64,000 nt of DNA, taken from Carposina sasakii (taxonomy: Eukaryota; Arthropoda; Insecta; Lepidoptera; Carposinidae). A model generated the notes under the pieces. The model saw nothing but the letters and a program-made list of their open reading frames with translations, was not told the DNA's origin and made no database searches. The DNA is taken from contig CP053153.1 of assembly GCA_014607495.2 (NCBI GenBank), positions 4,278,001-4,342,000 on the forward strand, written 5' to 3'. Shown in pieces: positions 1-11,445 of the stretch. Position 1 is the first letter of the stretch. Every line of letters starts with the position of its first letter. Made by a program: the position numbers and the translations under genes.

Positions 1-56
1 TTTGCGTAGGTAATCTATAAAATATATCTGTTTACGAAGAGGCACTGAGCCCTACC

Positions 57-544
57 TTATACAGGGTGTGGGTGACAGCCAGGAAAATACTGAAATGCTG
101 AACAAGTACCATTGTGTTGAGTTATACGACAGTGTTATTATTACTCACAGGAAATGTATTTTTGATTTGATCATCAGTAATTTTGCTCTCCGCGCCAGTT
201 ATATTGGGTGATCTGTGACTAATTAAATTGACTTATTGGCTATTGTGTTACACATTGCTGTTTTTTGGATCACTTGAAATTCTCCATTAGGGTTGAACAG
301 TTCTTTTGAACTTTTTTGAGAGCAATTTTTTTTTTAAATAATTTTTTGGTTTAAATTTTATTTTGAAACCATTATCTAAGGCCTAATTAAACGAACAAAA
401 CTATTTATTTCTTGAAAATACGAAAAAAATGACAGAAAATTTTGGAATTTTCCTGCGAAAATTTTCAGTGTTTTTCGCCTCAGAATCATGGTCTGAAGTC
501 ATGGTATCAATATTTGCCTGGCTGTCACAAACGCCCTGTATAAA
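57..544. mobile_element. MITE-like element with terminal inverted repeats
   Basis: The left end TTATACAGGGTG continues into GTGACAGCCAGG. The right end is its inverted counterpart (CCTGGCTGTCACA...GCCCTGTATAA), so the arms are about 27 bp. The 488-bp interior has no convincing coding potential; the small ORF at 499-708 lies across the right arm. A partial copy of the right half sits at 55318-55411. The termini resemble those of several other elements here that end in ATACAGGGTG. A non-autonomous DNA transposon is the best reading. The target duplication is ambiguous because the ends are palindromic TATA. Confidence 0.75.
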
Positions 545-3540
545 AGTATCTGGATCAGAACAGCAAGCAAAGCAAATATAAATTTTAGAAAGTTTGCGAT
601 TCCTGGCTGAAGGCCAGAAAGAAGGTGGATGCGTGGAATGGGAAAGAGAATAACTCCAGAGTCGCAGCAGTCAATCGAAACGTTCCTCCATGCACTCAGA
701 AACTGCATTTTGATTAATGATATATAATCAAAGGCTGACTAAAATTTTATCGGAACATCAGATTATGGATGGTACTAAAAGGGTTTACGTCTTATTAAAC
801 TGTTTGTTGTTAAGTTTCAAAACAATTGTGTCAGTCAGCGCTCATTATGGGGCGTCGGCTTGAGTGATTGCCAACAATATTGTATAGTCACGTTGGAGAC
901 TACACTGATGCGCCGCTGGTAAACATGGCCGTGAATCCACCGTGACGCTATATTTACACTAGATAAGATTTGGAGTTACTAAAAAGCTATGGTACCTATA
1001 TGAATGAACAGGTATGGACGAATTAAAACATTTATATCCGTGTTTCAGGATTCAAGATCGCATAGCAAGCAAGATCTATTATAGTTTATACCTGCACATG
1101 TAATGGAAGAGCGGGGTTTCCTGACACAAGCATAAATCTTGCTTAATAGGAAGCCCCAACCTTTTTAAATTGTTGCAATACCACATGTCATTCCTTCATT
1201 TTTATTCGGTCGTATCTTGTCAAATAAACTGATAGTTTCATTATTTCATTTCATTTTCATAGCTATTAAGCATTGTTTTTTTTCATTTTTAATCTAGAAT
1301 AAGAAGACTATCACTTAACCAATAAGTATCAATTGTTGCAATTGATGGTATGCCATCATCAATTAAAATGGTCCGCAGGCAACTAGTTAAAAAACAATAA
1401 TACTACGTAAGCGATTTGGTTTCATTTATTCTCTAGGTATAATATATATTATTACATATTATGTACTTATATCAAATGAGATGATCACGTACCTACTTAT
1501 AGATATCGCAAGTATAAGTAGGTAGTGTTGCATACGTGAATATTGACAAATCAATGCAACATACCCAGAACCACGTCGACATCGGCGCTCACATCTCCTG
1601 TCTGTCTGCGCCAAGTCACGTCACAAAATTATGGACAAAGTTGGCCCTAGCCTAACATTAGTACGAGTATAAACTATGTAGTTCCATTACTGTAGAAGGG
1701 AGACTACTAGATGCAGTGTGTAGAAAGCGTCGCGACTACAAGGCCGTATCATAGAATTCCCTGGCATGGCTCAATATAATTACTGATGAAATATAAGCAA
1801 ACTATATCGAATAGCGGGAATTGAGAATTAGTTTGTCATAGGCACTCGGTCTGCAATGGACACGTGATCGATTGTTGATTCATGACAAACTCTGGCCAAT
1901 CGAATGCATCTAAATCATGGTGATTTATTTTCGCATGACAGCGATACTCGTATTCGTGAGTTAATATTGCTTTTAAATAAGCAGCTATTATAGTACGTAC
2001 CTACACTATGTAATACACAAACAACATATGGTCTGTGGTGTTCCCGCAATTGCCAGAACTGCAGGATGATAAAAGGGTGCCAGAACGACAGTTAGCACAG
2101 AGGGGACAAATGATATGATCAGACGACAGTTTTCTAGCTTATCGCCCGAGAGAATGCATGAATTCCTTACTCACCTCTTACGACACAAGTCTTGCATCAG
2201 CACATGAGCTTTTTAAGTGTACTTTTATAATCTCTTCGGGAATATTCGGTATCCTATTATGTATAAGTATAGGTAAGATAAGCATAAGATTATGTTCATT
2301 CCATTTCAAGTTAGATCAGAGGGGTAAGCAAGCACGAACCTCTCGATAGTCCGTAACGCTATCGTCCAACTATCAAATCACATAGATTTTGTTAGCGAGT
2401 CGCTAAGGTTACACCGCGTAAAAAAGTTCGTCTTACCCCACTGATATCTAGGGGATGCAAAATGCTGACGTGACCCTTATGTGTAAAATTCAACAACATT
2501 TCGTTAGCTTGGGTATAACTCGAACATAGCTATATGTAGTTGATATTTTTTAACACCAATGTTTTGCAATTCGTCAGATTGTAGGAGGCAAGTAGACCAC
2601 TTGTGTACTACTCAGTTATTATATCACAATTTTTTAAGTGGATTCAATCAACTCAGGATTCATGGGTAACCTTTGAAATATTCACGGCGTCTGTCTACAC
2701 GTCTACATCCTGTAGTTTATGCAGCATAGTAGCAAAGTCATCTCCGCACTCGTGCAAAACACAAGGACGATTTTACGCTTCTAATTCTTTATTGCTCCAT
2801 AAAATACGGTTTGTGTTCGAAGACGCTTACAAAATTATAATTAGGTATAACATTTTTGCATTTCCAATGTACAAAGTCAAAACTGGAGTCAAGCCAAGTT
2901 CACCTGCATCAGTAATTCATTACTCTTGCACGCCGCGTGCATGATCCTTCCACGGTTTTAAAAGATAGGTATACAGAATGTTTGTGACATCGTACAGAAA
3001 TCTTGTTGCTTGAGCTTATCAAGCCTATGATTTTAAGTTGTTTATGAATTTAGAGTTTCTAAACAATATCTTACCAAATTAACGTAAGTTTATGTACCTT
3101 ATAAGCACATCGTTAGTCAGTTAGTTACTGTGAGTCAATTTCGTAGCAACTGCTATCAGCTACGAACCTACTACGGATTAGAATTCTGAGCTTGTTACAA
3201 AGAGATTTTTTCATTACTTACTTGTTTGTTACTAGTGTTTGTTACAAATACCATGTATGTGTATGCAGTATAAATTATATACTTACTAATTCTTAAAAGA
3301 GCTCGGCCAAAACCAATATCGTTAACATCGCGTTGTTTGTTGATCTCCTTTCGAGTTAACAGAGCGTCACAATAATACATTATCCTTTCTCGGATGTCCC
3401 TCTATCTGTATATTTTTTTCAGATCGGTTTGAAATAGATCCAGCCAGTTAGTCGTCGTGAAAAGTACCGAATAATAAACGAATAATTAGTCGGGTATGGT
3501 ATTTTACTTTCGTAGTAAGTACCTACTTACTTAGGTATCT
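545..3540. other. Gene-free AT-rich stretch
   Basis: I see no gene, RNA gene or recognisable element. Short open frames at 2158-2349 and 2603-2944 have no family resemblance, no splice context and no codon signal that I can defend. Small AT-rich repeats and T-rich runs are present. Confidence 0.5.
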
Positions 3541-3542
3541 AC

Positions 3543-3862
3543 CAATCCTCTATACATATAATAAAAATGTAACGGATCGCTGTCTGTACATGGCAGCAGA
3601 TATATGAGAAAAAATATTATGGGAGACTTTTATCAACGCAATGGTACCCAAAATAATGATTTTTGGATTTTTTGTCAGTTTGTAGGTTTGTCTGTTTGCC
3701 TGTGCGTTTGCGCACGCTAATCTCAGAAACGGCTGAACCGATTTCCTTGCAGTTATCAGGAATATATTGTGGCAGGTCCCGCTTAACATATAGGCTACTT
3801 TTTATTCCGGGAAAACATTTTTTTCCCGGATAATTTCGACATTTTTTTGGCGTCCACTAGTT
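3543..3862. repeat. Interspersed repeat family A, copy 1
   Basis: Contains the blocks CGGATCGCTGTCTGTACATG, CTAATCTCAGAAACGGCTGA, CAGGTCCCGCTTAACATATA and GCGTCCACTAGT. The same blocks recur at 42293-42622, 43262-43490 (reverse), 47870-48122, 53998-54242 (reverse) and partly at 58297-58367. It is a high-copy dispersed repeat of the kind common in Lepidoptera. Small open frames across it are incidental. I cannot assign a class with certainty. Confidence 0.7.
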
Positions 3863-4203
3863 TATAATATAATGTTATTTTTGCGGATAATTTTCGTCAG
3901 ATTTGCACATTTTGCTAACAAAGAGTGTTTTTTTCAAGGTTGAACAGTAGGTATCTCACAAATGCAGGATTATTAATAGAAGGGAAATATATTCGCCTGA
4001 TGGATTTCAATTAAGAAGGTACTAAGCGGAATCGACGTAATTGTTAAAATATACTTTGGTACAATTTATAAGCAACAAGTAGCATAAGGGTCTCACTCGT
4101 AATCCAGGTCTGCTACTAGTTTATAATATGATGTTATTTTTGCATGTAGAATTCTTATACATATCTTTCGCGCGTCAATGTATAGGTACATTTATGCACG
4201 CAA

Positions 4204-4205
<2 letters not shown>

Positions 4206-4242
<37 letters not shown>

Positions 4243-5130
4243 CAGTAACATTTATTTATCTATAATTATTTACAATAATAACTAAACCTACGTAAAAAAA
4301 AAAAAAAACTAGAGCTACGAAATAAAATAAAATTTACAAATAGAAGACTCCTTGCAAGTCCTCCACCGCTATGTGCCCAAAAGGCTGGCAGCGTTGCCCC
4401 GCTGGATAGCGAGGCCTACTCGCTGTCCAAAAAATGAACCAGCCCTCTGGTCATGAGATGCCTCGACCAACCTTTTTGAAATATCCTTAAAAAGGTTGTG
4501 GGCTCCTGGACCCCATGGCCCCATGGTTTCAACCCCAAACGGCTCAAATAGGTAGTCACCACTGAGGTTTGCGTATTTGCGTCGTTTGAGATTTTCAATG
4601 GCCGCAGAGACTTTTGATTGTTGTGCCTGGGAGAATAGGTGTCAACGCAGGTTGCGTCCCACACCAGAGAGCGCCCCATCTTACAAGGCACGAGGGTCAT
4701 GCCGTCGGGTCTCTTGCCATCGTCGCGCACCAGGCCAACAGGTTCTAGTACTGATGGTTGGAAAGAGCCCGGCGGATGACGTCATTTAAATTGGCGTGGC
4801 GGGATAAGCGCTTCTCATACATGAGAGGCCATGGTGGCCTTGTTGGTCGACGACATCGCCACAGCGGCAGCGATGGAGGACGTTGCATTGCACCTAAACG
4901 GAGGGAGGTCGCAATCGGAAAGTGGTCCGGTCTAGGAGGGTGCCGATATTGGGGGATGGTAGAGCCTGAAGCCACAGACCCGACTCCCACTCGCCTAAGG
5001 CTAAGAGACGGGCACGCTTTGGTGCAATTTAGTTTGCAGAGCAAAACAAGATTTAGCATAAGGGTCTCATTTCCTCGTAATCGCTATGGGCAGGTCTACG
5101 GACACCCAGTCCCCCAAATCTGATCGGTAG
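4206..5130 (-). pseudogene. 5'-truncated retroelement-derived coding fragment with poly(A) tail
   Basis: On the minus strand, two open stretches (5059-4745 and 4730-4416) appear to be parts of one former protein. The second reads [12 protein letters not shown], then WDATCVDT, then a tail like '[16 protein letters not shown]'. I associate this signature with retroelement-derived ORFs that are repeated across invertebrate genomes. The RPD...D pattern recalls a PD-(D/E)XK endonuclease, which is an inference only. A 32-nt T run at 4206-4237 is a poly(A) tail when read on the minus strand, so the fragment probably arrived by reverse transcription. Frame breaks show that it is dead. Confidence 0.55.
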
Positions 5131-5197
5131 AGAGGCCCCTTTTTCAGAAACATTGTTGTGTCTAAAATGGATAGGAGATCTGGAAATTTCCGTGTGT

Positions 5198-5597
5198 ATA
5201 CAGAATGTTTTTTGCCATGTGGGTGTTGATTTTTACTTGATCGGGTTTTTATGCTATGGGCGAACCTAATAGACGAAGCGAGCTTCTGTCATAAAGACAG
5301 ATATTAATTATTGCTCGTAAAAAAATCTTGCATCGCGCGTCAATGTACATTTATGATTTAATTTTTTCAATAATTGGATGGATAGCCAAACTAAAAATGG
5401 CCGGCCCCAAGGGGTCGCCCTGTTGGCAGCCTACGGCCGAAAGTAGTAAATTCTTCTTGTATTAACTTTGGTTGGATCCTAATATCTTGGGAACCACACA
5501 CTTCCCAGGTATGCTTCCACGGAGAAAAATTATCGTGATGATGAGATTCCGTAGTTTTCGGGAACGGTGATTGATTACCAAAAAACATTCTGTATAT
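5198..5597. mobile_element. MITE family D, copy 1
   Basis: Bounded by TATACAGAATG and its inverse CATTCTGTATA, about 400 bp. It shares with 29844-30231 (same orientation) and 10671-11064 (opposite) the blocks ACAGATATTAATTATT, CGCGCGTC, ACACTTCCCAGGTATGCTTC and TTCCGTAGTTTTCGGGAACG. It has no transposase of its own. Confidence 0.75.
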
Positions 5598-6013
5598 ACT
5601 CAGTATGCTCTACTTCAATTATAGAAATTATGCCTACTACTAATACGAGACCATCAAACGTTAAAATATATAAAGATGCACGATGCACCTGCCTGCCTAT
5701 CCGTCTCAAAAGCTGTACCATATGTAGAGTCTCGTAAAGGTGATGAAACAACAAAGATTAGGTACTATCTAGAATTGCAGTGTTACACAAAGATCTACGG
5801 GCGTTTAAACGTGAAAACGTACCCACTACCTACGTAACGTATGATCTGTAATCAGGGGGCCGAACACAAATAATAAACTTTAAACATGCGTCCCACGTCC
5901 TACATCTGACAGTTTGAATACCACTTGACAGGTGGACCTATTCGTATTCAGCACGGCACATCACCTCCGCGCATTTCAGCTATTTTCAGTAGTAAACTCA
6001 CAGTTAGTTCGGC

Positions 6014-6310
6014 ATGCAGTCGGTGAGAGGCGGGCGCGCGGCGGGGCGCGGGCGGGGCCGGCGAGTTGCGGCGGCGCGCCCCCCCGCCCGTGAATATCAT
6101 CGGCGGCCCCCGAGCAGCATGCCCGCGCCAGCCGCGGGCTGTTCCGCTTCACACTCGCGTATTAATAAACGGAATCCACGCACTCCCGCGCTATTCCCGG
6201 CCGGATACAACTTTTTACACGACTTTCGGCACTTACGCCCTACACGCCACTGAAGAGCCCGACTCCCGTTGTCTGGCGGAGCCCGAGTGATTCAGCGGCC
6301 GCGCCCGCGC
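6014..6310. promoter_or_regulatory. GC-rich CpG island-like segment, possible promoter or first exon
   Basis: An abrupt, almost pure G/C block (heart at about 6025-6090) sits in otherwise AT-rich DNA and is rich in CpG. A TCAGT motif at 5988-5992 could be an arthropod initiator. Overlapping open frames start at 6014 and 6066, and GTGAG within CAGTCGGTGAGAGG could be a splice donor, so a first exon is possible. I found no downstream exon to join it to, so the strand and the gene served are unknown. Confidence 0.35.
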
Positions 6311-7196
6311 CGTAAACTAAGCGATTCTTTCAAAAATGTGCTCAAAATAATTACAAGCTTACAAGAATTCCCACTGCGTATAAATGATAGGAGGAAACCT
6401 TATTTTTAGACGCCCTCAATGTGTATTCCTCAGATTCCGAAGCTTATGTGCAGACGCTTTTAGTGCTAGTCCATTATAACGTAATACTTTGTTTACAAAC
6501 TAAAAGCTCACTAACAACTTTATTGGGTACAAAATAGCCTGTTCATCGGTAGCAGCAGACAGGGACGGACTCGTCCTGCCCGGCTCCCCGACCCGACTGA
6601 GGCTAACAGCTGACTAACCGAACAATGCTCAGTTTTACGACCTGCCTTATACAAGCTGATGCTGTTTTATACGACACCTGCAAAACATCACATCTTTTAT
6701 TTTCAATTCATAGTACTTACTCGTAGATGATCATAGTAAGACATAATCGTATGTGTCGTATACTGTCGCAGTTAATCTTCATATTCTACACTCAGATCAC
6801 TATAATAGGTAGTTGGTATTAATTTAACGTCTTAACTATATAGTAGGTACGTTGTTCGTACCTACTTACAGTAAGTATAGCTATGTTAATTATGTCCCAC
6901 TCGGGTGAAGAATTTTTTCCATTTCTTTATTAAAATAATTTTATAATAGCTACCTATGTTAGACTATTAGTTTAGTCAAAAAAGCAATAGGCGCCTACTT
7001 TCCTAGGTCTAATCAATAAAAAATAAATAAATAGGTATTTGATTCATAACTTTATTTCAAACATTGCTAGGGTTCTCTACATAGAGCCCAAAAAATACTG
7101 AACATAGCAGCTAACTAGTACAATAAAATCTACAATAAAATAATCTACCTACTTTCTGTTGAGGAATGTGAATAATGTGTAGGAAAATCGAAGCAC
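6311..7196. other. Gene-free stretch with a SINE tail
   Basis: No gene seen. Positions 6897-6955 (CCCACTCGGGTGAAGAATTT, then an AT-rich run) match the tail of the tRNA-like repeat at 59249-59360, so a truncated copy of that SINE-like family lies here. Confidence 0.45.
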
Positions 7197-7241
7197 CTGC
7201 AATGAAAAAAGAACATCATGTATAAAATATTCTACCTATAT
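7197..7241. repeat. Left copy of a 45-bp direct repeat
   Basis: About 45 bp (containing ACATCATGTATAAAATATTC) recur in the same orientation at 11935-11979 with only a couple of differences. The two copies bracket the transposase-like gene and the two MITEs that follow it. Confidence 0.65.
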
Positions 7242-7399
7242 GGGTCATTTTCAAAATAATTGCTCATTTCAGAAAAAAATCTTGTCCATCATCTTTCCTT
7301 AATTTCTACAAAAAAACTGTAATGGCAATATTAATAAAATACTGAACATTACAAAGAAGCCTTTCTTTATATTGTATTATAATGTCATTGTTGGTAGTT

Positions 7400-8262
7400 G
7401 ATACTTCATTTTTTATATATTGCGAAATTTTTAAAGCATGTTTCTGGTCTTCCTACAAAAAACGTGTGTCCAACTTCCAAGTTGGGTGTATGGTGTGCGT
7501 CGATAAAAAACATTTATCTGGTTTCTTTTTGGTAAATTGGAAAAAATACGCAAGGTAAGTAAATTTAAACTATTTTTAATTGTCAGGAAACTATTATGAT
7601 AGTGCTATTCTGTCGCTAATTAGCTGCAACGATCGAGTGAATTATGTTCTGTGATTTGAGGTTAGTTTGTAGAAAAACATGCTTACTTGTTCCTTTATGT
7701 CACACTTATGTAACATTTTTTTATGTTACGTTACATAAAATTGGATTAAGACGTGTCCACAGCATGATTTTAAAATATTATATAAATTATAATTAAACCA
7801 ATAGTAAAATAAACATGTTTTTCTATGGTCGTATTCAGTGTTTTGAGTGATGCTTGGATAACTTAAAATCCTCAAATTGGCCCTATAATAGCTGACTGTA
7901 ATTTACTAATCATTTTATACCTTCGTTTTGGTTTATACTGTACAAGTTGCGCGATCGAGTGTATATTGCGATCTGCAGCTTTGAGTTATTAGTGTAATAT
8001 ATTTATTTAATATAACCCAAGTATTTTCGTCTAGCATTAACAGGCTCTGACTTATTCTAGCATGACAAGTTTGATACTATTCTCAATGTTCAAAATACTT
8101 GTATACAATGTGATTTGTTAATGTGATGCAAAATTTAATTTTCACGTTAAATTTTACGACGACGCATGCTTCAAAATAGACTGCTTTTATCGTTAAATAT
8201 GATTTTTTTAATTATTATTTTCTGAGTTATTACATTGTATTTTTTTATTCTTTACAGAAAAT
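7400..8262 (+). promoter_or_regulatory. Probable 5' leader and leader intron of the transposase-like gene
   Basis: A strong donor, CAAG|GTAAGT, ends a possible leader exon at 7554. An acceptor, TTTACAG, ends at 8257, six bases before the ATG at 8263. An intron of 7555-8257 would place the ATG just inside the second exon. A spliced leader is inference, and the transcription start was not located. Two related blocks around CGATCGAGTG (near 7630 and 7951) occur in this interval. Confidence 0.4.
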
Positions 8263-10661
8263 ATGCCTTTGTCTGCGGCAGAGAGGCAAAAACGGTACCG
8301 AGACCGACTAAAATTGAATAATCCTCAAAAATGGAAAGCACTACAGGAAAAAATTTAGAAAGAGCTAAAAAATTCTATAAAAAAATTGGGGAGCTATCGG
8401 ATCGAGAGAAAGAAAGCAGGCGAAAATATTGGAGGACTTTAAAACAAAAATCAGACTATAAACAAGAAGTTATAGAAAAGGGTAAAACTCGAAAAGAATA
8501 CCAAAGAATATATCAGAAAAGATATAGAACATTAACCAAAGAAAATAAAAATATGAAGAAAAAAATTGAATTATTAATCAAAGAGAATAAAGCTTTAAAG
8601 AAAAAAATATATAGATACAAAATTTTGCAAAACACAAAAGAAGACGAAGAAAAAGAAAATATGTTTAGCAGAGAGTCATTTTATACTGTGTCAAGCCCAA
8701 TATCAAAAACCAACTCATTTGTTGCTAATTTAAACACTACTGAAGAAGAAAAAGAAATTATTAAAAAGGAGTTATTTGAAAAGAATGTGTTAATAGAATC
8801 CTTAAAAATACAATATAATGCAGCAGGAAGTAATGAAAAGAGAAATGTATTAAAAGAAATTGTAAGTAACGACATCGTAAAAGGGTATAAAATGAAAAGT
8901 AAATTACAGTCTGCTATTGGGATTAAATACCCAATCAGACGTAATGCAAAAAAAGTTAATATTAAACGAAATAACCTAGCAAAAAATTTATACTTTTTTT
9001 AACCAAGATGATGTCAGTCGAGCTACTGCAGCTAAGAAAGAAACTAAAACAAAAAATAAAGTTAAAATGCAAAGACGATATTTGCTAGATTCGATGGTAA
9101 ATTTACGGTTAAAATTTGTAAAGGAGACTGGAATTCCAATTTCATACGCCACATTCAGACGTTTCAAGCCATTTTACGTATTGATCCCAAATTTATCAAA
9201 TCGAAATACTTGTCTTTGCAAAAGACACAGTAATATAGATTTCAAGTTTACATCCCTAAAAACACTAAAAATTTTAAGGACGGTGATACTTTGGACACCG
9301 TTATAAAGTCTACAGTGGTGATTTATACTCCCAAAAGTGCATGTATTCAACATGTGATATTTGCAAAAACAAATCAATCAGATATGACTTACTGAATATA
9401 AAATTGAATGAAAAAGTGTCATGGCTAGAGTGGACGGTCAAAACCATAGAATATGAAAAGAACAATGAAAAAAAATCAACCAAAAAAACAATTAAACAAA
9501 TAATATCAGGTATGTTAGAATCTCTATTATCAAATTTTGACACGGAATTAAGAGGCTTTAAAATTCATATTTACAACATTTCACATCAATACAAAATTTA
9601 TAAATCATTGAAGGAGAATTTACAAAGAAATGAAATTATGCTACATTGTGACTTCTCAGAAAATTATAATTGCAAATTTCATAATGAAATACAAGCAGTA
9701 CATTTGGAGCATCACATTCACAAATCACCTTGCACACAAGCATTATATATAATGATGAAACTGATCCCGAATCATTTTGTACATTTTCCAACTGCAACAA
9801 ACACACACCGGAATCGATCTGGGCTCACTTGGAGCCCCTGATGCGTGACATTAAACATAGATTTCCTTTGAAAGACACTATACATTTCTTCTCAGATGGT
9901 CCGTCAAGTCAATACAGGCAAAAGAAGAACTTTGCCCTTCTTACCAAAATGATAGAATCTTATGGTTTTATTTTTGCAACCTGGAATTTTTTTGAAGCGG
10001 CCCATGGGAAGGGTGCAGCGGATGGGGTGGGGGAGTAGTAAAAAGATTGTTAGATAAACAAATATCATACGGACATGATATACCTGATGCTGAAACTGCG
10101 ATTCAATTACTTGAACACAATACTGCTACCACTGTAAAATTATTTCTTATTGATCAGGAGGACATATTGAGAATAGAAAATCAAATTGAGGGTTGTAAAT
10201 TTGTGGCCGTTCCAAATACGCAAAAAATACACCAAGTAATACCAAACGAAGATAATATAATTCAATATCGAATTTTAAGCTGCTTTGTTTTAAAGCCCAA
10301 TATTTGCCAATGTTATGCCATAAAAAGTCACAAATTAATTACTGATCATGTTAAACGTTCAAGAGCAAAACGACTTGTTATAGAATCTACATCTGAAAGT
10401 GAATCTGAGCAAGAAGACCTAGAGATGTTAGTAACCAAAAGTTTTACCTAATCTGATGATGTCGAACCTATAGGAGAAACTAATCATTATCATGTCAGTA
10501 ATGCATCTACTTCAAATGTTACTATTTTATCTGATATTAAAGTAAATTTTAAACCTAAGGATCTAGCAAAGATGGTTAAAAAGCCATCAAAATATTATAA
10601 TGTTTCTACGGTTGATTTGAAGAGAAATTTCTGGGATCTTTTTAGTAGCGATAGTGAATAA
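8263..10661 (+). pseudogene. Uncharacterised transposase-like protein gene, frame-broken
   Basis: Read through six single-base frame breaks, this encodes about 790 residues. In order they are: a basic N-terminus (AERQKRYRDRLKLN); a Lys/Glu coiled coil of about 200 residues; a cysteine cluster (NTCLCKRHSN, then CMYSTCDICKNKS); and a core with HCDFSENY, SQITLHTS, HFFSDGPSSQY and FFEAAHGKGAADG; then an acidic-serine tail. I recognise the core as a family of uncharacterised proteins repeated in arthropod and cnidarian genomes. The D...D...E spacing suggests an RNase H-fold transposase (inference). The frame changes fall in runs at 8348-8353, 8994-9000, 9267-9271, 9333-9336, 9703-9705 and 10029-10033, and an in-frame TAA lies at 10449. 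The ATG at 8263 is preferred over 8331 because the N-terminus fits the family. It is either a decayed element or an intact gene carrying consensus errors. Confidence 0.6.
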
Positions 10662-10670
10662 TATGTATAG

Positions 10671-11064
10671 TTATACAGGATGATTTTTGGTCGTCAACGT
10701 TCCCGAAAACTACGGAATCTCCTCATCATCACGATCATTTTTCTCCATGGAAGCATACCTGGGAAGTGTCTGGTTTCCAAAATATTAGGGTCCAAAGTTG
10801 AGTAAATAGAATGCGTTTTTCTGCATAAATGCACATAGACGCGCTTAGCAGGATTTTTTCACGAAAAATAATTAATATCTGACTATAAAAAAACTAACAT
10901 AAACACTAGACACTATAAATTTCGCACGATCAAGGAATTTAAAAATTTTTTTCAAAAAAAAAAAAATTTTTTCCCAGCATTTTTTTTGGCATAAACTTAC
11001 TTTATTTCATGAAAAGAATACGTACCCTTCGTTAAAGGTGGCCACAAAAAAACACCCTGTATAA
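10671..11064. mobile_element. MITE family D, copy 2
   Basis: Starts TTATACAGGATG and ends CACCCTGTATAA (12-bp inverted termini), 394 bp. The interior matches 29844-30231 in inverse orientation almost throughout, including TTCCCGAAAACTACGGAATC, the TATTAATTATT block and CCTTCGTTAAAGGTGG. It begins ten bases after the stop codon of the preceding gene and has no coding capacity. Confidence 0.85.
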
Positions 11065-11065
11065 G

Positions 11066-11445
11066 GTCTACCTATTCATACACGAAATATTTTAAGGGTA
11101 TCATCTAACGGTTTTTAACTGTTAGACGGTTATAACGAAGCCATTTCAAAAGTTTTTTTTCTAATTTTATTAAATATATTTACATTAAATAATTTAAAAT
11201 TACTTGAGCTACAAAATAAATACTGGTTTCTTATTTTTTGACCTTTAACATTCAGAACGTTTATTTATTTACTTTCATTTAAGGGGTTTTCATTAAAGGT
11301 TTTATGCAAAATATATAAAAAAAAATTGAATTATAATAATTTCGTAAAAAGAAAAACACTTAAAATATTTTTTTTTGTTGTTTTGTATCTTTAGATACGA
11401 CTTAAGAAGCTACTGTTAAAATATTTCATGTATGAATAGGCAGAC
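11066..11445. mobile_element. MITE-like element with 28-bp TIRs, abutting family D
   Basis: The left arm GTCTACCTATTCATACACGA continues to AAATATTTTAA. The right arm ends ATGTATGAATAGGCAGAC, its inverse with two or three mismatches. The interior is AT-rich and non-coding. It starts within two bases of the end of the previous MITE, which suggests insertion at or beside its terminus. Confidence 0.7.

Noticed and set aside
2158..2944. Two ORFs of 63 and 113 residues
   Set aside because: No family resemblance, no splice context, and lengths expected by chance in this much sequence.
6014..6290. Two overlapping Arg/Pro-rich ORFs
   Set aside because: Open only because of GC-rich composition; no homology recognised.
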